Both the position numbers and the translations under genes were made by a program. A stretch of 64,000 bases of DNA from an uncultured Candidatus Competibacteraceae bacterium (GTDB lineage: Bacteria; Pseudomonadota; Gammaproteobacteria; Competibacterales; Competibacteraceae): positions 39,278 through 103,277 of the forward strand of contig CAIRMO010000109.1 of assembly GCA_903879705.1 (NCBI GenBank), written 5' to 3'. Shown piece by piece: positions 28,624 through 35,607 of the stretch; the first letter of the stretch is position 1; every line of letters begins with the position of its first letter. The notes below the pieces were generated by a model. The model worked only from the letters and a program-made list of their open reading frames with translations. It did no database searches and had not been told where the DNA came from.

Positions 28624-29391
28624 TCAGTGAACTGACGTACCTGTGGTAAACAGCCGGGCGATCCGTTCCTGAATCGCCGCCGCTGCGGCTCCAGGATCCG
28701 ACGCTTGCCGGATCGGCCGCCCGATCACGATGTAATCGGCACCGCTCAGAAATGCCTCCTCGACATCCAGGGTGCGTTTCTGATCATCGTCCGGGCGATT
28801 CAATACCGGACGGATGCCCGGCGTGATGATCAGCAACTGTTCTCCCAGACTCTCCCGCAACGCGGCGGCTTCCAGTCCCGAGGAAATGACGCCGCGACAA
28901 CCGATAGCCAGCGCTCGTCGTGCCCGCGACAGCACCAAGGTTAGAGGATCGCAGGCAAACCCCAGATCGTTCAGATCCGCTTGATCCAAACTGGTCAGCG
29001 CCGTGACCGCCAAAATGCCCATATCGCCGCCAGTTTCCCTCGCCCCATCCACCGCTGCCCGCAGGATGGCGTCATTGCCATGCACCGTGGCGAAGGCTGC
29101 GCCGTAGGGTTGCAACCGGCGCACCGCAGACCGGACGGTTTCCGGCACGTCGAAAAACTTCAGATCAACAAACACCTTTTTGCCACGCACACGCAGCCAT
29201 TCGATTAACTCGAAATAGCCGCCGGCCATAAACAACTCCAGGCCGATCTTGTAAAAGCACACGGCATTGCCCAAAGTCTCGACCAGCGCCTTGGCCGCCG
29301 GCGCATCCGGCACGTCCAGGGCGAAAATCAGGCGTTCGGCGGTCGGGATCGCTTTATCCGACAGGAGGTTAGGGGAGAGCATTACGCTCAC
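28624..29391 (-). CDS. pyrF: Orotidine 5'-phosphate decarboxylase PyrF
   Basis: 255 aa. It decarboxylates OMP to UMP in pyrimidine synthesis. The active-site DLKFFDVPETV (Asp-x-Lys-x-x-Asp) and the phosphate-binding ADYIVIGRPIRQASDP are present. Two starts are possible: GTG at 29391, overlapping the upstream stop as GTGA, or ATG at 29382. The overlap with the HdeA-like gene indicates cotranscription. Confidence 0.95.
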   Translation of the reverse strand: MSVMLSPNLLSDKAIPTAERLIFALDVPDAPAAKALVETLGNAVCFYKIGLELFMAGGYFELIEWLRVRGKKVFVDLKFFDVPETVRSAVRRLQPYGAAFATVHGNDAILRAAVDGARETGGDMGILAVTALTSLDQADLNDLGFACDPLTLVLSRARRALAIGCRGVISSGLEAAALRESLGEQLLIITPGIRPVLNRPDDDQKRTLDVEEAFLSGADYIVIGRPIRQASDPGAAAAAIQERIARLFTTGTSVH

Positions 29392-29714
29392 TCGGCAATG
29401 CCGACCGCCTTGGCCGCTTCGAGTACCTTGTCATCAGGCTTTTTGCCGCAATGAGTCATCAGATTTGCGCTGAACTTTTCGAGGTCGCTCCATTTCAGTA
29501 CGGTATCCCCGGAAACGCCGCTCAGATAGCCGTCGATCCACATCAACACCACTCCGGCGTCCTCGGCAGACCCCTGAGAGAGTTCCTTCATGAATTCGCT
29601 ACAGGTAATTGCGCCAAAATCGATGTTTTGAGTGGCAGGTTTTTTGGCGTAAACCGGCATCGATAGCAACAGGCTGGAACAACACAATGCGGCCAAGACG
29701 AACGAACATTTCAT
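29388..29714 (-). CDS. HdeA-like periplasmic acid-stress protein
   Basis: 108 aa from the ATG at 29714, which has GGAG 6 nt upstream. A signal peptide (hydrophobic 5-20, ending PVYA-KK) directs export. The mature protein has two Cys (in ITCSEFM and LMTHCGKK) as in HdeA, plus the VVLMWIDGYLSG segment typical of HdeA/HdeB. In the family it is a periplasmic chaperone that unfolds at low pH and prevents aggregation. It overlaps pyrF by 4 nt, an unusual partner. Confidence 0.8.
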   Translation of the reverse strand: MKCSFVLAALCCSSLLLSMPVYAKKPATQNIDFGAITCSEFMKELSQGSAEDAGVVLMWIDGYLSGVSGDTVLKWSDLEKFSANLMTHCGKKPDDKVLEAAKAVGIAE

Positions 29715-29790
29715 CACAATCTCCAAGGCAGGTTAATGAAGCTAAGGACAACGAACCGGCATAGCCTAGCGGGTGGCATAACACCTTGCA

Positions 29791-30333
29791 ATGCTGACTG
29801 GTTCGCCGGAATCAGCGGATTTTGATCCGGTGCGTTGGGCCGAGGCTCATCAGAACTTCGTGATCGTCAGCGCTGGAGCCAATCCGGCCAGCGCTGTTCC
29901 GTTAGCGGCGGCTCTGTTGCCCGCCCGTCTGGAAAGCCCACAGCCAGGTTCGTTCGAGAGCGGGATTGGCCTGATCCGGGGCTGGGTCTGTGATGCTGAT
30001 ACGGTTGAAGTCCAAATCAATGACGGGTTGCGGCAACGGGTGGCCTACGGGACCAAGCGGTCGGATACCGTGGCGGTGTGCGGCGATGCCGACAACGGCT
30101 TTGGCTACACCGTCAACTGGAACAACCTGGGTAATGGCCGGCAGCGCTTGCGGGCGTTCGCCGATGGTCTGCAATTCGCCGATGTCGCGTTTACCGTGAC
30201 CACGCTGGGGATGAATTATCTGCGCGGGGTCAGCGGCGAATATACGTTGCCCAACTTTCCGCAGGCCGGGAAAACCACGACCGTGCGCTGGGCGGAGCCG
30301 CATCAAAACTTCGTGATTGTGGGTTATCGGTGA
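29791..30333 (+). pseudogene. Fragment of a repeat-module secreted protein
   Basis: 180 aa with no signal peptide; the frame opens only just upstream, after a TAA. The same motif occurs near the start (VRWAEAHQNFVIV, 29830-29868) and at the very end (VRWAEPHQNFVIV, from 30283), bracketing one roughly 130-residue beta-rich module (GLIRGWVCDADTVEVQINDG, then GNGRQRLRAFADG). It looks like one unit plus a partial unit from a longer extracellular repeat protein whose export signal and remaining domains are lost. I do not recognise the family. Confidence 0.5.
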
Positions 30334-30416
30334 TCGGTTGCACCCTCATCCCCGGTATTTTAAGCGCTAACTCTCAGATATTACTGAGTCCCTGAGCGTG
30401 ATCTTGCCAAGGGATA

Positions 30417-30543
30417 TTATACCGCTTCCCGATAGATTTTATCTTTTTCAGGTCAAAAATCACCCCGTTCGTCATACCCGCTTTCGCGGGTATGACAGAA
30501 CCCGGGAGACCTGAATGCGAAAACCTACTGGAAATTGGTATTA
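30417..30543 (+). mobile_element. MITE-like element, full copy 2
   Basis: About 127 bp, nearly identical to 25271-25399 apart from a 2-nt indel and scattered changes, with the same imperfect terminal inverted repeats and the CATACCCGC-tttc-GCGGGTATG hairpin. The rest of the 329-bp gap (30334-30662) shows no recognisable gene. Confidence 0.75.
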
Positions 30544-30662
30544 TTTGACTTTCTGGAACGGATCAACTTTGTTATAGGAAGCATTAGACGAGGAGCCCGA
30601 TCCAGTGATCGCGCAATGCGCGCGTTCTTTATCGAATCGGCTACCGCCACACTCTGCTGACT

Positions 30663-31490
30663 CTATTGATTTACCCGTAACCGTTCCTGCAACTGCGCCA
30701 GCACGGCCTCTCTGGATCGCAGCAGCGGCCCCGGCAGCAGTTGGGTCAGTTCCAGCAACAGCGGTGGCCGCAGCCGCGCCCGCTGCAACAACTCCCGATC
30801 CGCCAGCACCGCCGTCGTCTCGCCTTGGCGCAGCACGGTCCCGTCCTGAAAGATCGCCGCCTGATCCGCCCAAGCGTAGGCCAATTCCACGTCGTGGGTC
30901 GAAAACACCAAGGTGGTCCCAGCATCGTGCAAGCGTTGCAACGCATTGAGCAAATGAACAACGCCGTGCGGATCCAGCCCGGCGGTGGGTTCATCCAGCA
31001 CCAGAATCTCCGGACGCATCGCCAGAATTCCGGCAATCGCTACTCGCTTCTTCTGACCAAAACTGAGGGTGTGAGTCGCCCGGTCGGCCAGATCGGCAAT
31101 CCGCAACGCCGCCAGCGCCTCGCCGACCCGCTCCCTGGTTTCCAGTGCGGTCAGGCCCAGATTCAGCGGCCCGAAGGAGACATCCTGACCAACCGTGGCG
31201 GCAAACAATTGATCGTCCGGTTCTTGCAACACCAGACCCACCCGCCGCCGCCACTGGTTCAGAGCATGGCGGTCGTAACCGGCAGGACAACCATCGAGCA
31301 ATACCTCGCCTCGGGTTGGGCGAAAAGTGCCATTGAGGTGCAACAGCAGGGTCGTCTTGCCAGAACCGTTCGGGCCAAGAATGACCAGCTTACGGCCCCG
31401 CTCGACGGTCAAATCCAAGTCGCGCAGCGCGGCAATACCGCCCGGATAGGTGTACTCCAGTCCCCGGACCGCCAGTGGTGGGGCGGTCAT
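30663..31490 (-). CDS. cbiO: Cobalt ECF transporter ATPase CbiO
   Basis: 275 aa from the ATG at 31490, within an ATGA overlap with cbiQ. ABC ATPase: Walker A GPNGSGKTTLLLHL, Q-loop LVLQEPDDQLF, signature LSFGQKKRVAIAG, Walker B ILVLDEPTAGLDP, and the switch His in STHDVELA. It energises cobalt uptake with CbiQ/CbiM/CbiN. It is the last gene of the cbiMNQO operon. Confidence 0.95.
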   Translation of the reverse strand: MTAPPLAVRGLEYTYPGGIAALRDLDLTVERGRKLVILGPNGSGKTTLLLHLNGTFRPTRGEVLLDGCPAGYDRHALNQWRRRVGLVLQEPDDQLFAATVGQDVSFGPLNLGLTALETRERVGEALAALRIADLADRATHTLSFGQKKRVAIAGILAMRPEILVLDEPTAGLDPHGVVHLLNALQRLHDAGTTLVFSTHDVELAYAWADQAAIFQDGTVLRQGETTAVLADRELLQRARLRPPLLLELTQLLPGPLLRSREAVLAQLQERLRVNQ

Positions 31491-32239
31491 CTCCAACCAC
31501 CCGCCAGTAAACCGCCCATAACCCCAATCAGGATCACGAAGGCCATGACTATCGTCAGCCTCGGCCATGACAGCGGACGTTCCGGCGTCAACACCCGCAA
31601 CTCGCCACAATAACCGCGTGCTGCCAGCCCGATTTCCAGCCGCCGCGCCTGTTCCAACGCCCGCTGAAACAAAGCGCCGGCCAGCCAGCCGGCGGAGCGC
31701 ACCCCGCGCTGAATGCCGGAATACCCCAACCGGGCTGCCTGCGCTTGTCGGCCGGTCAGCGCCCGCTCGGTGAAGACGAAAATCAACCGGTAAATCAATA
31801 GAATCAGCTCAACGATCCCGGCGGGAATACCGACCCGTCGTAACAACGGCACCAGATCCGTCAGCGGTGTGGTCAGGATTAGAAATGTCAAACAGCTTGC
31901 CGCCGCCAGCGCCCGCACACTGGTTTCCAGCGCCAAGAGCAGCCCATCGGGGGAAAAGTGGAGGCTGAAACCAGCGGTAAAACTCAGCGAAATTGCCAGA
32001 AACGGGATGCCAGCCAGCAGAAACGCTGCCGGCGCAGCCAGCACGCTCAGAACGGTTTGCAATGGCACTCCCGCCCCGCGTACCGTCGCCAGTACGGTCG
32101 CTGCCAACACTAACGGGCCGATGCTCAATAACGGCAGCGCCAGGGTCAACACGAGCAGGGTCAAGGCGGGCAACAGTTTTTCGAGAGGATGCCAGTCGCG
32201 CCAGCGGTTGGTCCAGGCGTGATGATCAATCGCCTGCAT
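31487..32239 (-). CDS. cbiQ: Cobalt ECF transporter transmembrane protein CbiQ
   Basis: 250 aa from the ATG at 32239 ([20 protein letters not shown]). Several hydrophobic segments (about 25-60, 75-95, 110-150 and the C-terminal end). The coupling helix region carries TERALTGRQAQAARLGY and the later GALFQRALEQARRLEIGLAARGY, the CbiQ-type ATPase-binding motifs. It overlaps cbiN by 14 nt and cbiO by 4 nt. Confidence 0.92.
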   Translation of the reverse strand: MQAIDHHAWTNRWRDWHPLEKLLPALTLLVLTLALPLLSIGPLVLAATVLATVRGAGVPLQTVLSVLAAPAAFLLAGIPFLAISLSFTAGFSLHFSPDGLLLALETSVRALAAASCLTFLILTTPLTDLVPLLRRVGIPAGIVELILLIYRLIFVFTERALTGRQAQAARLGYSGIQRGVRSAGWLAGALFQRALEQARRLEIGLAARGYCGELRVLTPERPLSWPRLTIVMAFVILIGVMGGLLAGGWR

Positions 32240-32555
32240 CAACCCGATCCGGTTGCCGTGACTGGGACTGGGAGTTGGACTTGGACTGGCCGCGCCGCAG
32301 ACCCAGGTAGTAACCCAGTACGCCCGCACCGAAGGCCGCCTGCAAGGCAAATAGCAAGCCTTCCACCTCGCTGGATGGCGGTTGCCAGATCGGACTGAAC
32401 CAGGGCTGATAATCGGGCTGAAGCGTAGTCACCACGGCCATTACCTGCTCATCGGCACCGGTGAATTTTGCGCCTTCCCGCCGACTGCCCAGCACCAGTG
32501 AAACGACGACCAGCACTGCGGCTACCGCGATCAAGCCTAAATTATTCCGGTTCAT
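32226..32555 (-). CDS. cbiN: Cobalt transport accessory protein CbiN
   Basis: 109 aa from the ATG at 32555. Two membrane helices flank a periplasmic loop ([20 protein letters not shown], typical of CbiN). With CbiM it forms the Co(II)-binding module. The C-terminus has a short Ser/Gln-rich tail. It overlaps cbiM by 4 nt (ATGA). Confidence 0.9.
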   Translation of the reverse strand: MNRNNLGLIAVAAVLVVVSLVLGSRREGAKFTGADEQVMAVVTTLQPDYQPWFSPIWQPPSSEVEGLLFALQAAFGAGVLGYYLGLRRGQSKSNSQSQSRQPDRVDAGD

Positions 32556-33238
32556 GATGGTGCCTCCACCGCCGGCCACCGGGAAAAAGTCTGTAGATCG
32601 CGCAATTCATCCTGGCTGTATTGCCGTAATAAATTGACGATGACGACCGTCAATAACCCCTCGATCATCGCCAATGGCAGTTGCGTCGGGGCGAATACGC
32701 TAATGAACTTGATGAATGATCCCGCGATACCACTGGCCGGATCAGGAAACGCCAGCGCCAATTGGCAGGCAGTAACGGTATAGGTCGCCATATCACCCAG
32801 CATGGCCGCCAGAAACACGCTGACCGCCAGTGGCGCGTGCAAACGCTGTGTCCCGCGCAGTAGTCCATAGGCGACCCAGGGACCGACAATCGCTAGGGAA
32901 AACACGTTCGCGCCTAAAGTCGTTAAACCGCCATGCGCCAACAATAACGCCTGAAATAGCAGCACGACGGTTCCCAATAGCGCCATGACCGAGGGACCAA
33001 ACAGAATCGCCCCCAATCCGGCACCGGTCGCATGAGAACAACTGCCGGTTACCGACGGCAGCTTGAGCGCTGACAGCACGAAAGCGAATGCGCCAGACGC
33101 CGCCAGCAGTAACTTGGTTTGCGGTTGATCCTGCATCAGGCGATTAGCGCGGCGGGCGCCGGCAATGACAAACGGCAAGGCAACCACAGTCCACGCGGCA
33201 GCGTGCAGCGGCGGTAGAAAACCTTCGGCGATGTGCAT
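32552..33238 (-). CDS. cbiM: Cobalt ECF transporter substrate-binding protein CbiM
   Basis: 228 aa from the ATG at 33238. The N-terminus [10 protein letters not shown] carries the metal-ligand His2, essential in CbiM/NikM proteins. About seven membrane helices, with the [21 protein letters not shown] signature in the middle. It is the first gene of cbiMNQO, about 140 nt downstream of a cobalamin riboswitch, so it should be shut off when adenosylcobalamin is plentiful. Confidence 0.95.
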   Translation of the reverse strand: MHIAEGFLPPLHAAAWTVVALPFVIAGARRANRLMQDQPQTKLLLAASGAFAFVLSALKLPSVTGSCSHATGAGLGAILFGPSVMALLGTVVLLFQALLLAHGGLTTLGANVFSLAIVGPWVAYGLLRGTQRLHAPLAVSVFLAAMLGDMATYTVTACQLALAFPDPASGIAGSFIKFISVFAPTQLPLAMIEGLLTVVIVNLLRQYSQDELRDLQTFSRWPAVEAPS

Positions 33239-33364
33239 GACAAACCTCCCCGGTGATAATAAGGGCAGGTTCGGGCTGGGCGTCTTGGGAAAGCGGTCAC
33301 CGCACATTACATAATGAAGGCGACGCACTGGCTGGGACGGTCCGCAACCCCGGAACACCCCGCC

Positions 33365-33585
33365 CGGAATGAAGCTGGAAAACGATTCCGGCAGGTCTCC
33401 TGGCTCACAGGTCATCGTCGCTGATCCAGCCTTCCCAGCCGATTCGGCCAGTGGCGCGGAAGGAAGCGACTCGCTGTTGACAGTTGCGGGGGCAGCCCTG
33501 GCATTGACGGCAGCGTGGCCGTCGCACCAGATTCCCTTTTCATCCCCTCCGGCGAACGCCATCGGGGAAACCGGGTCGTTAAACG
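33365..33585 (-). promoter_or_regulatory. Cobalamin (AdoCbl) riboswitch
   Basis: The minus-strand RNA contains the B12-box hallmarks: GATGAAAAGGGAA with the GGTGCGA segment, GCTGCCCCCGCAACTGT, the GCCACTG...GGGAAGG arm, and GTGAGCCAGGAGACCTGCC (33390-33408). The order and spacing match known cobalamin riboswitches. It lies upstream of cbiMNQO and is expected to repress it on binding adenosylcobalamin. The ends are approximate. Confidence 0.95.
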
Positions 33586-33592
33586 CGGCGAT

Positions 33593-33620
33593 GCTAAACC
33601 TTGCCTGGCAAGGGCGTCAA
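33593..33620 (-). promoter_or_regulatory. Candidate sigma70 promoter of the cbi operon
   Basis: On the minus strand TTGACG, a 16-nt spacer and TTTAGC place the transcription start near 33585, where the riboswitch fold begins. Confidence 0.5.
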
Positions 33621-33716
33621 CCGGGCTATTTAGCACGGGGTGTGATTAAAAAAGTGGTGCAAACCCGCATGTCCAGGCAATCAAGCCGTTACGCCACCAT
33701 CGCCCGACTCAGATGG

Positions 33717-33840
33717 CAGCAGTTCCCGGCCTCTTGATTTGTGATTCATTTGTAAGAAGTTTTTTATATATAACCAGAGTTGCATTGAGAAAAATAGCAT
33801 TACGATTCAATAATCTGCAAAAAGAGACCGGGAATTGCTG
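33717..33840 (+). mobile_element. 124-bp MITE, copy 1
   Basis: The ends are CAGCAGTTCCCGGCCTCTT and the reverse complement of CAGCAATTCCCGGTCTCTT (17 of 19 matching). It is flanked by a perfect 9-bp direct repeat CTCAGATGG (33708-33716 and 33841-33849), a target-site duplication. About 94% identical, inverted, to 46985-47108. No coding capacity: a non-autonomous element. It inserted into the 3' end of a phage gpG-like gene. Confidence 0.92.
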
Positions 33841-34277
33841 CTCAGATGGTCATTGAGAATGTCGAGCAATTCCTGTTCGTCGCTGACCGACAAGCCGAGG
33901 AACGGGCGGGCGGGAATGTTGCGACGCGGATCGCCAAATTGATGAGTAGCGCCGTAAATCAGCGGCGTACCGATACGGACTTCGTGCTTGCCCGCTTGGT
34001 AGTTCAGAGTGCCACGCAGTCGCCCGTAGAGCGTCAGAATCTGGGCGACGTTCTGTTTCTTGACCAGGGTATAGGCGGGCGACAAGGCTTTCCACGGCGT
34101 ACCGTCGGGCGCGGTCTGGGTATTGAACCGCTCGCGGGTCCGATTGAGCATCGACTCGCCGATGTCCTGAAACACCGGAGTCAGATCGGCGAGGCGGGCT
34201 TGCAGGCCTTCAAACGCGGCTTTGACTTCGGCGGCGTTGCTGATGTGAATCTGGATGTCGAGCGCTGCACCGGCCAT
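33807..34277 (-). CDS. Phage virion morphogenesis protein (Mu gpG-like), 3' end altered by a MITE
   Basis: 156 aa. It resembles the Mu gpG / phage virion morphogenesis family: IGESMLNRTRERFNTQTAPD, GTPWKALSPAYTLVKKQN, ILTLYGRLRGTLNY, YGATHQFGDPRRNIPARPFLG. The last ten residues (SNSRSLFADY) are encoded inside the 124-bp MITE. Removing the MITE and one target copy restores a frame ending NDHLSRAMVA-stop, so the original C-terminus can be read on the other side (33683-33716). With the adjacent gpF remnant it marks a decayed Mu-like prophage. Confidence 0.8.
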   Translation of the reverse strand: MAGAALDIQIHISNAAEVKAAFEGLQARLADLTPVFQDIGESMLNRTRERFNTQTAPDGTPWKALSPAYTLVKKQNVAQILTLYGRLRGTLNYQAGKHEVRIGTPLIYGATHQFGDPRRNIPARPFLGLSVSDEQELLDILNDHLSSNSRSLFADY

Positions 34278-34410
34278 CTTGAATTTTCCTGTGGGTGTGG
34301 TATCTAATCAGGTAAGTTCTAGCCCGGTGTAGCCCGATGGGTAAGGGTGGCTACCGCTGGCTTATGTCGGCGGCAGGTTGATGTCGGTTCAAGTCCGGCC
34401 CCAGCCTAGA

Positions 34411-34541
34411 GCGCAAACGGTTATAGCAGGCGCGACACGGTGAAATTCTCCCGGCCGTAGCACGGCATTATGCCGGAGCGCCATGCGGGGTTGCCGGATT
34501 TCCGGGTGGGAGGCCCCGCCACCTGCTATAACCCTTTGCGC
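34411..34541. repeat. 131-bp element bounded by 20-bp inverted repeats
   Basis: GCGCAAACGGTTATAGCAGG (34411-34430) and the reverse complement at 34522-34541 match at 19 of 20 bases. The inside is GC-rich and contains further small stems (GCCGTAGCACGGC, GGCATTATGCC, GGGGT...GCCCC), so the whole can fold into a long hairpin. The right arm includes the stop codon of the gpF remnant. It could be a structured RNA, a MITE, or an inverted duplication. The 248-bp gap 34278-34525 holds nothing else recognisable. Confidence 0.6.
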
Positions 34542-35396
34542 CGCAAGCGCCTGATTTCGCTGTCCTGCTTGGCTGCATCTTTCGACAAACGCCGGAAACT
34601 GGTCACAAACAATGACTCCCCAGTTTTAGTTGCCTTGATCACCGTCACATAACCTTCCGATTCAAGCAGGTAGATCAGGCTTAGCGGCCCGTCCTGAATC
34701 CGCTCGCCCTGATCAACACACTGTTGCGCATAAGTGTATTCGTCTGGGGTCAGCTCTGGATGATGCGCGTTCTGTTTGGCGACGGTTTCTTTCGACAGGT
34801 GCGCAATCGTCGTTTTGGCTCCGATAGCCGCAGCATCTCCATCGCTGATCACGGCCAATGGAAATTCACCCTGCGGGTTTTCCAACCATCGGCTGAAAAC
34901 CAGACTGGAGACCAACTCAGCCACCGCATCGGCAGCAACACCTCGATCCTGCTGTGCCATTTTTTTAGAAAAAACCGCTAAATCTTTTTCCACACTGGCC
35001 CCCGGCTGATAATCCCACCCCTTATCAACCCCTTGTGGCAAACCGGTTTTCGGATCCATGACGCCGTAATACGGAATCTTGTCCTTGTCGCTGACTGCCA
35101 GTCCCTGCTTCTTCATATCCCGTTCGGCCAAGGTCTCTATGTAACATTTGCAACCAAACCCACCCGGACTGTGCGCACTCCACCACGGGTCGTCATGGCG
35201 CAGGATCACGCCATCCCACGCCAGATGCTCAGGACGCGGCTCCACACTGGCCGGCGAATGGCGATAGCGCCAATACGGGCGGATATTCGCCACCTCCTTC
35301 ATTTGCCGATAGCGCCCGGCGGAATAGGACGTAAACAGGTTGGTTTCATTGAAAGTACAGATTCAGCATGTTCGTGAGTTCGGCAATTGGTTGCAT
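34526..35396 (-). pseudogene. Mu gpF-like head morphogenesis protein remnant with C-terminal nuclease-like domain
   Basis: From the ATG at 35302 the frame encodes 258 aa. The first part matches the C-terminal half of Mu F / SPP1 gp7 minor head proteins (WRYRHSPASVEPRPEHLAWD, HDDPWWSAHSPGGFGCKC). The last ~130 residues resemble a phage-associated barnase/ColicinE5/RelE-like (PBECR) nuclease module often fused to gpF. Upstream of the ATG the same frame continues as NETNLFTSYSAGRYRQ, as in gpF, but ends at a TGA near 35370. A start with ribosome site at 35396 (QPIAELTNMLNLYF then stop) leads in from another frame. So the N-terminal part is deleted or frameshifted. Confidence 0.65.
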
Positions 35397-35477
35397 ACTG
35401 GCCTCCCATTTTGCAAGAATGCATATTATATCAGTTATTTCAAATATTTATTTTTTGTCGTGTACAGAGGGCAGTGA

Positions 35478-35593
35478 CGCTGGAGCGTGCGTGGGAACGA
35501 GAACTGGAGGATATTCATTGCGAGTTGCCTAAGACCGCATTCCCACGCTGGAGCGTGGGAACGAGAATGGGAGGGTATTTATTGCGCCTTGCC
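35478..35593. repeat. GCTGGAGCGTGGGA palindromic repeat cluster, copy 2
   Basis: Two tandem variants (GACGCTGGAGCGT..GGGAACGAGAACTGGAGGATATTCATTGCG and GACCGCATTCCCACGCTGGAGCGTGGGAACGAG...). The last 61 bp match 6431-6491 with one difference. It sits between prophage debris and the GH44 gene. Confidence 0.7.
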
Positions 35594-35607
35594 ATAAAGC
35601 TGTTGGT

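Noticed and set aside
33365..33562. Extended reading frame upstream of cbiM
   Set aside because: It runs through the cobalamin riboswitch; CbiM begins at MHIAEGF with its metal-binding His2.
34323..34407. tRNA-like sequence with a good T arm (GTCGG-TTCAAGT-CCGGC) and a D-arm-like GATGGGTAA
   Set aside because: No 5' acceptor strand pairs with CCCAGCC, the anticodon stem has mismatches, and the base before the anticodon is not T. At most a decayed phage tRNA.
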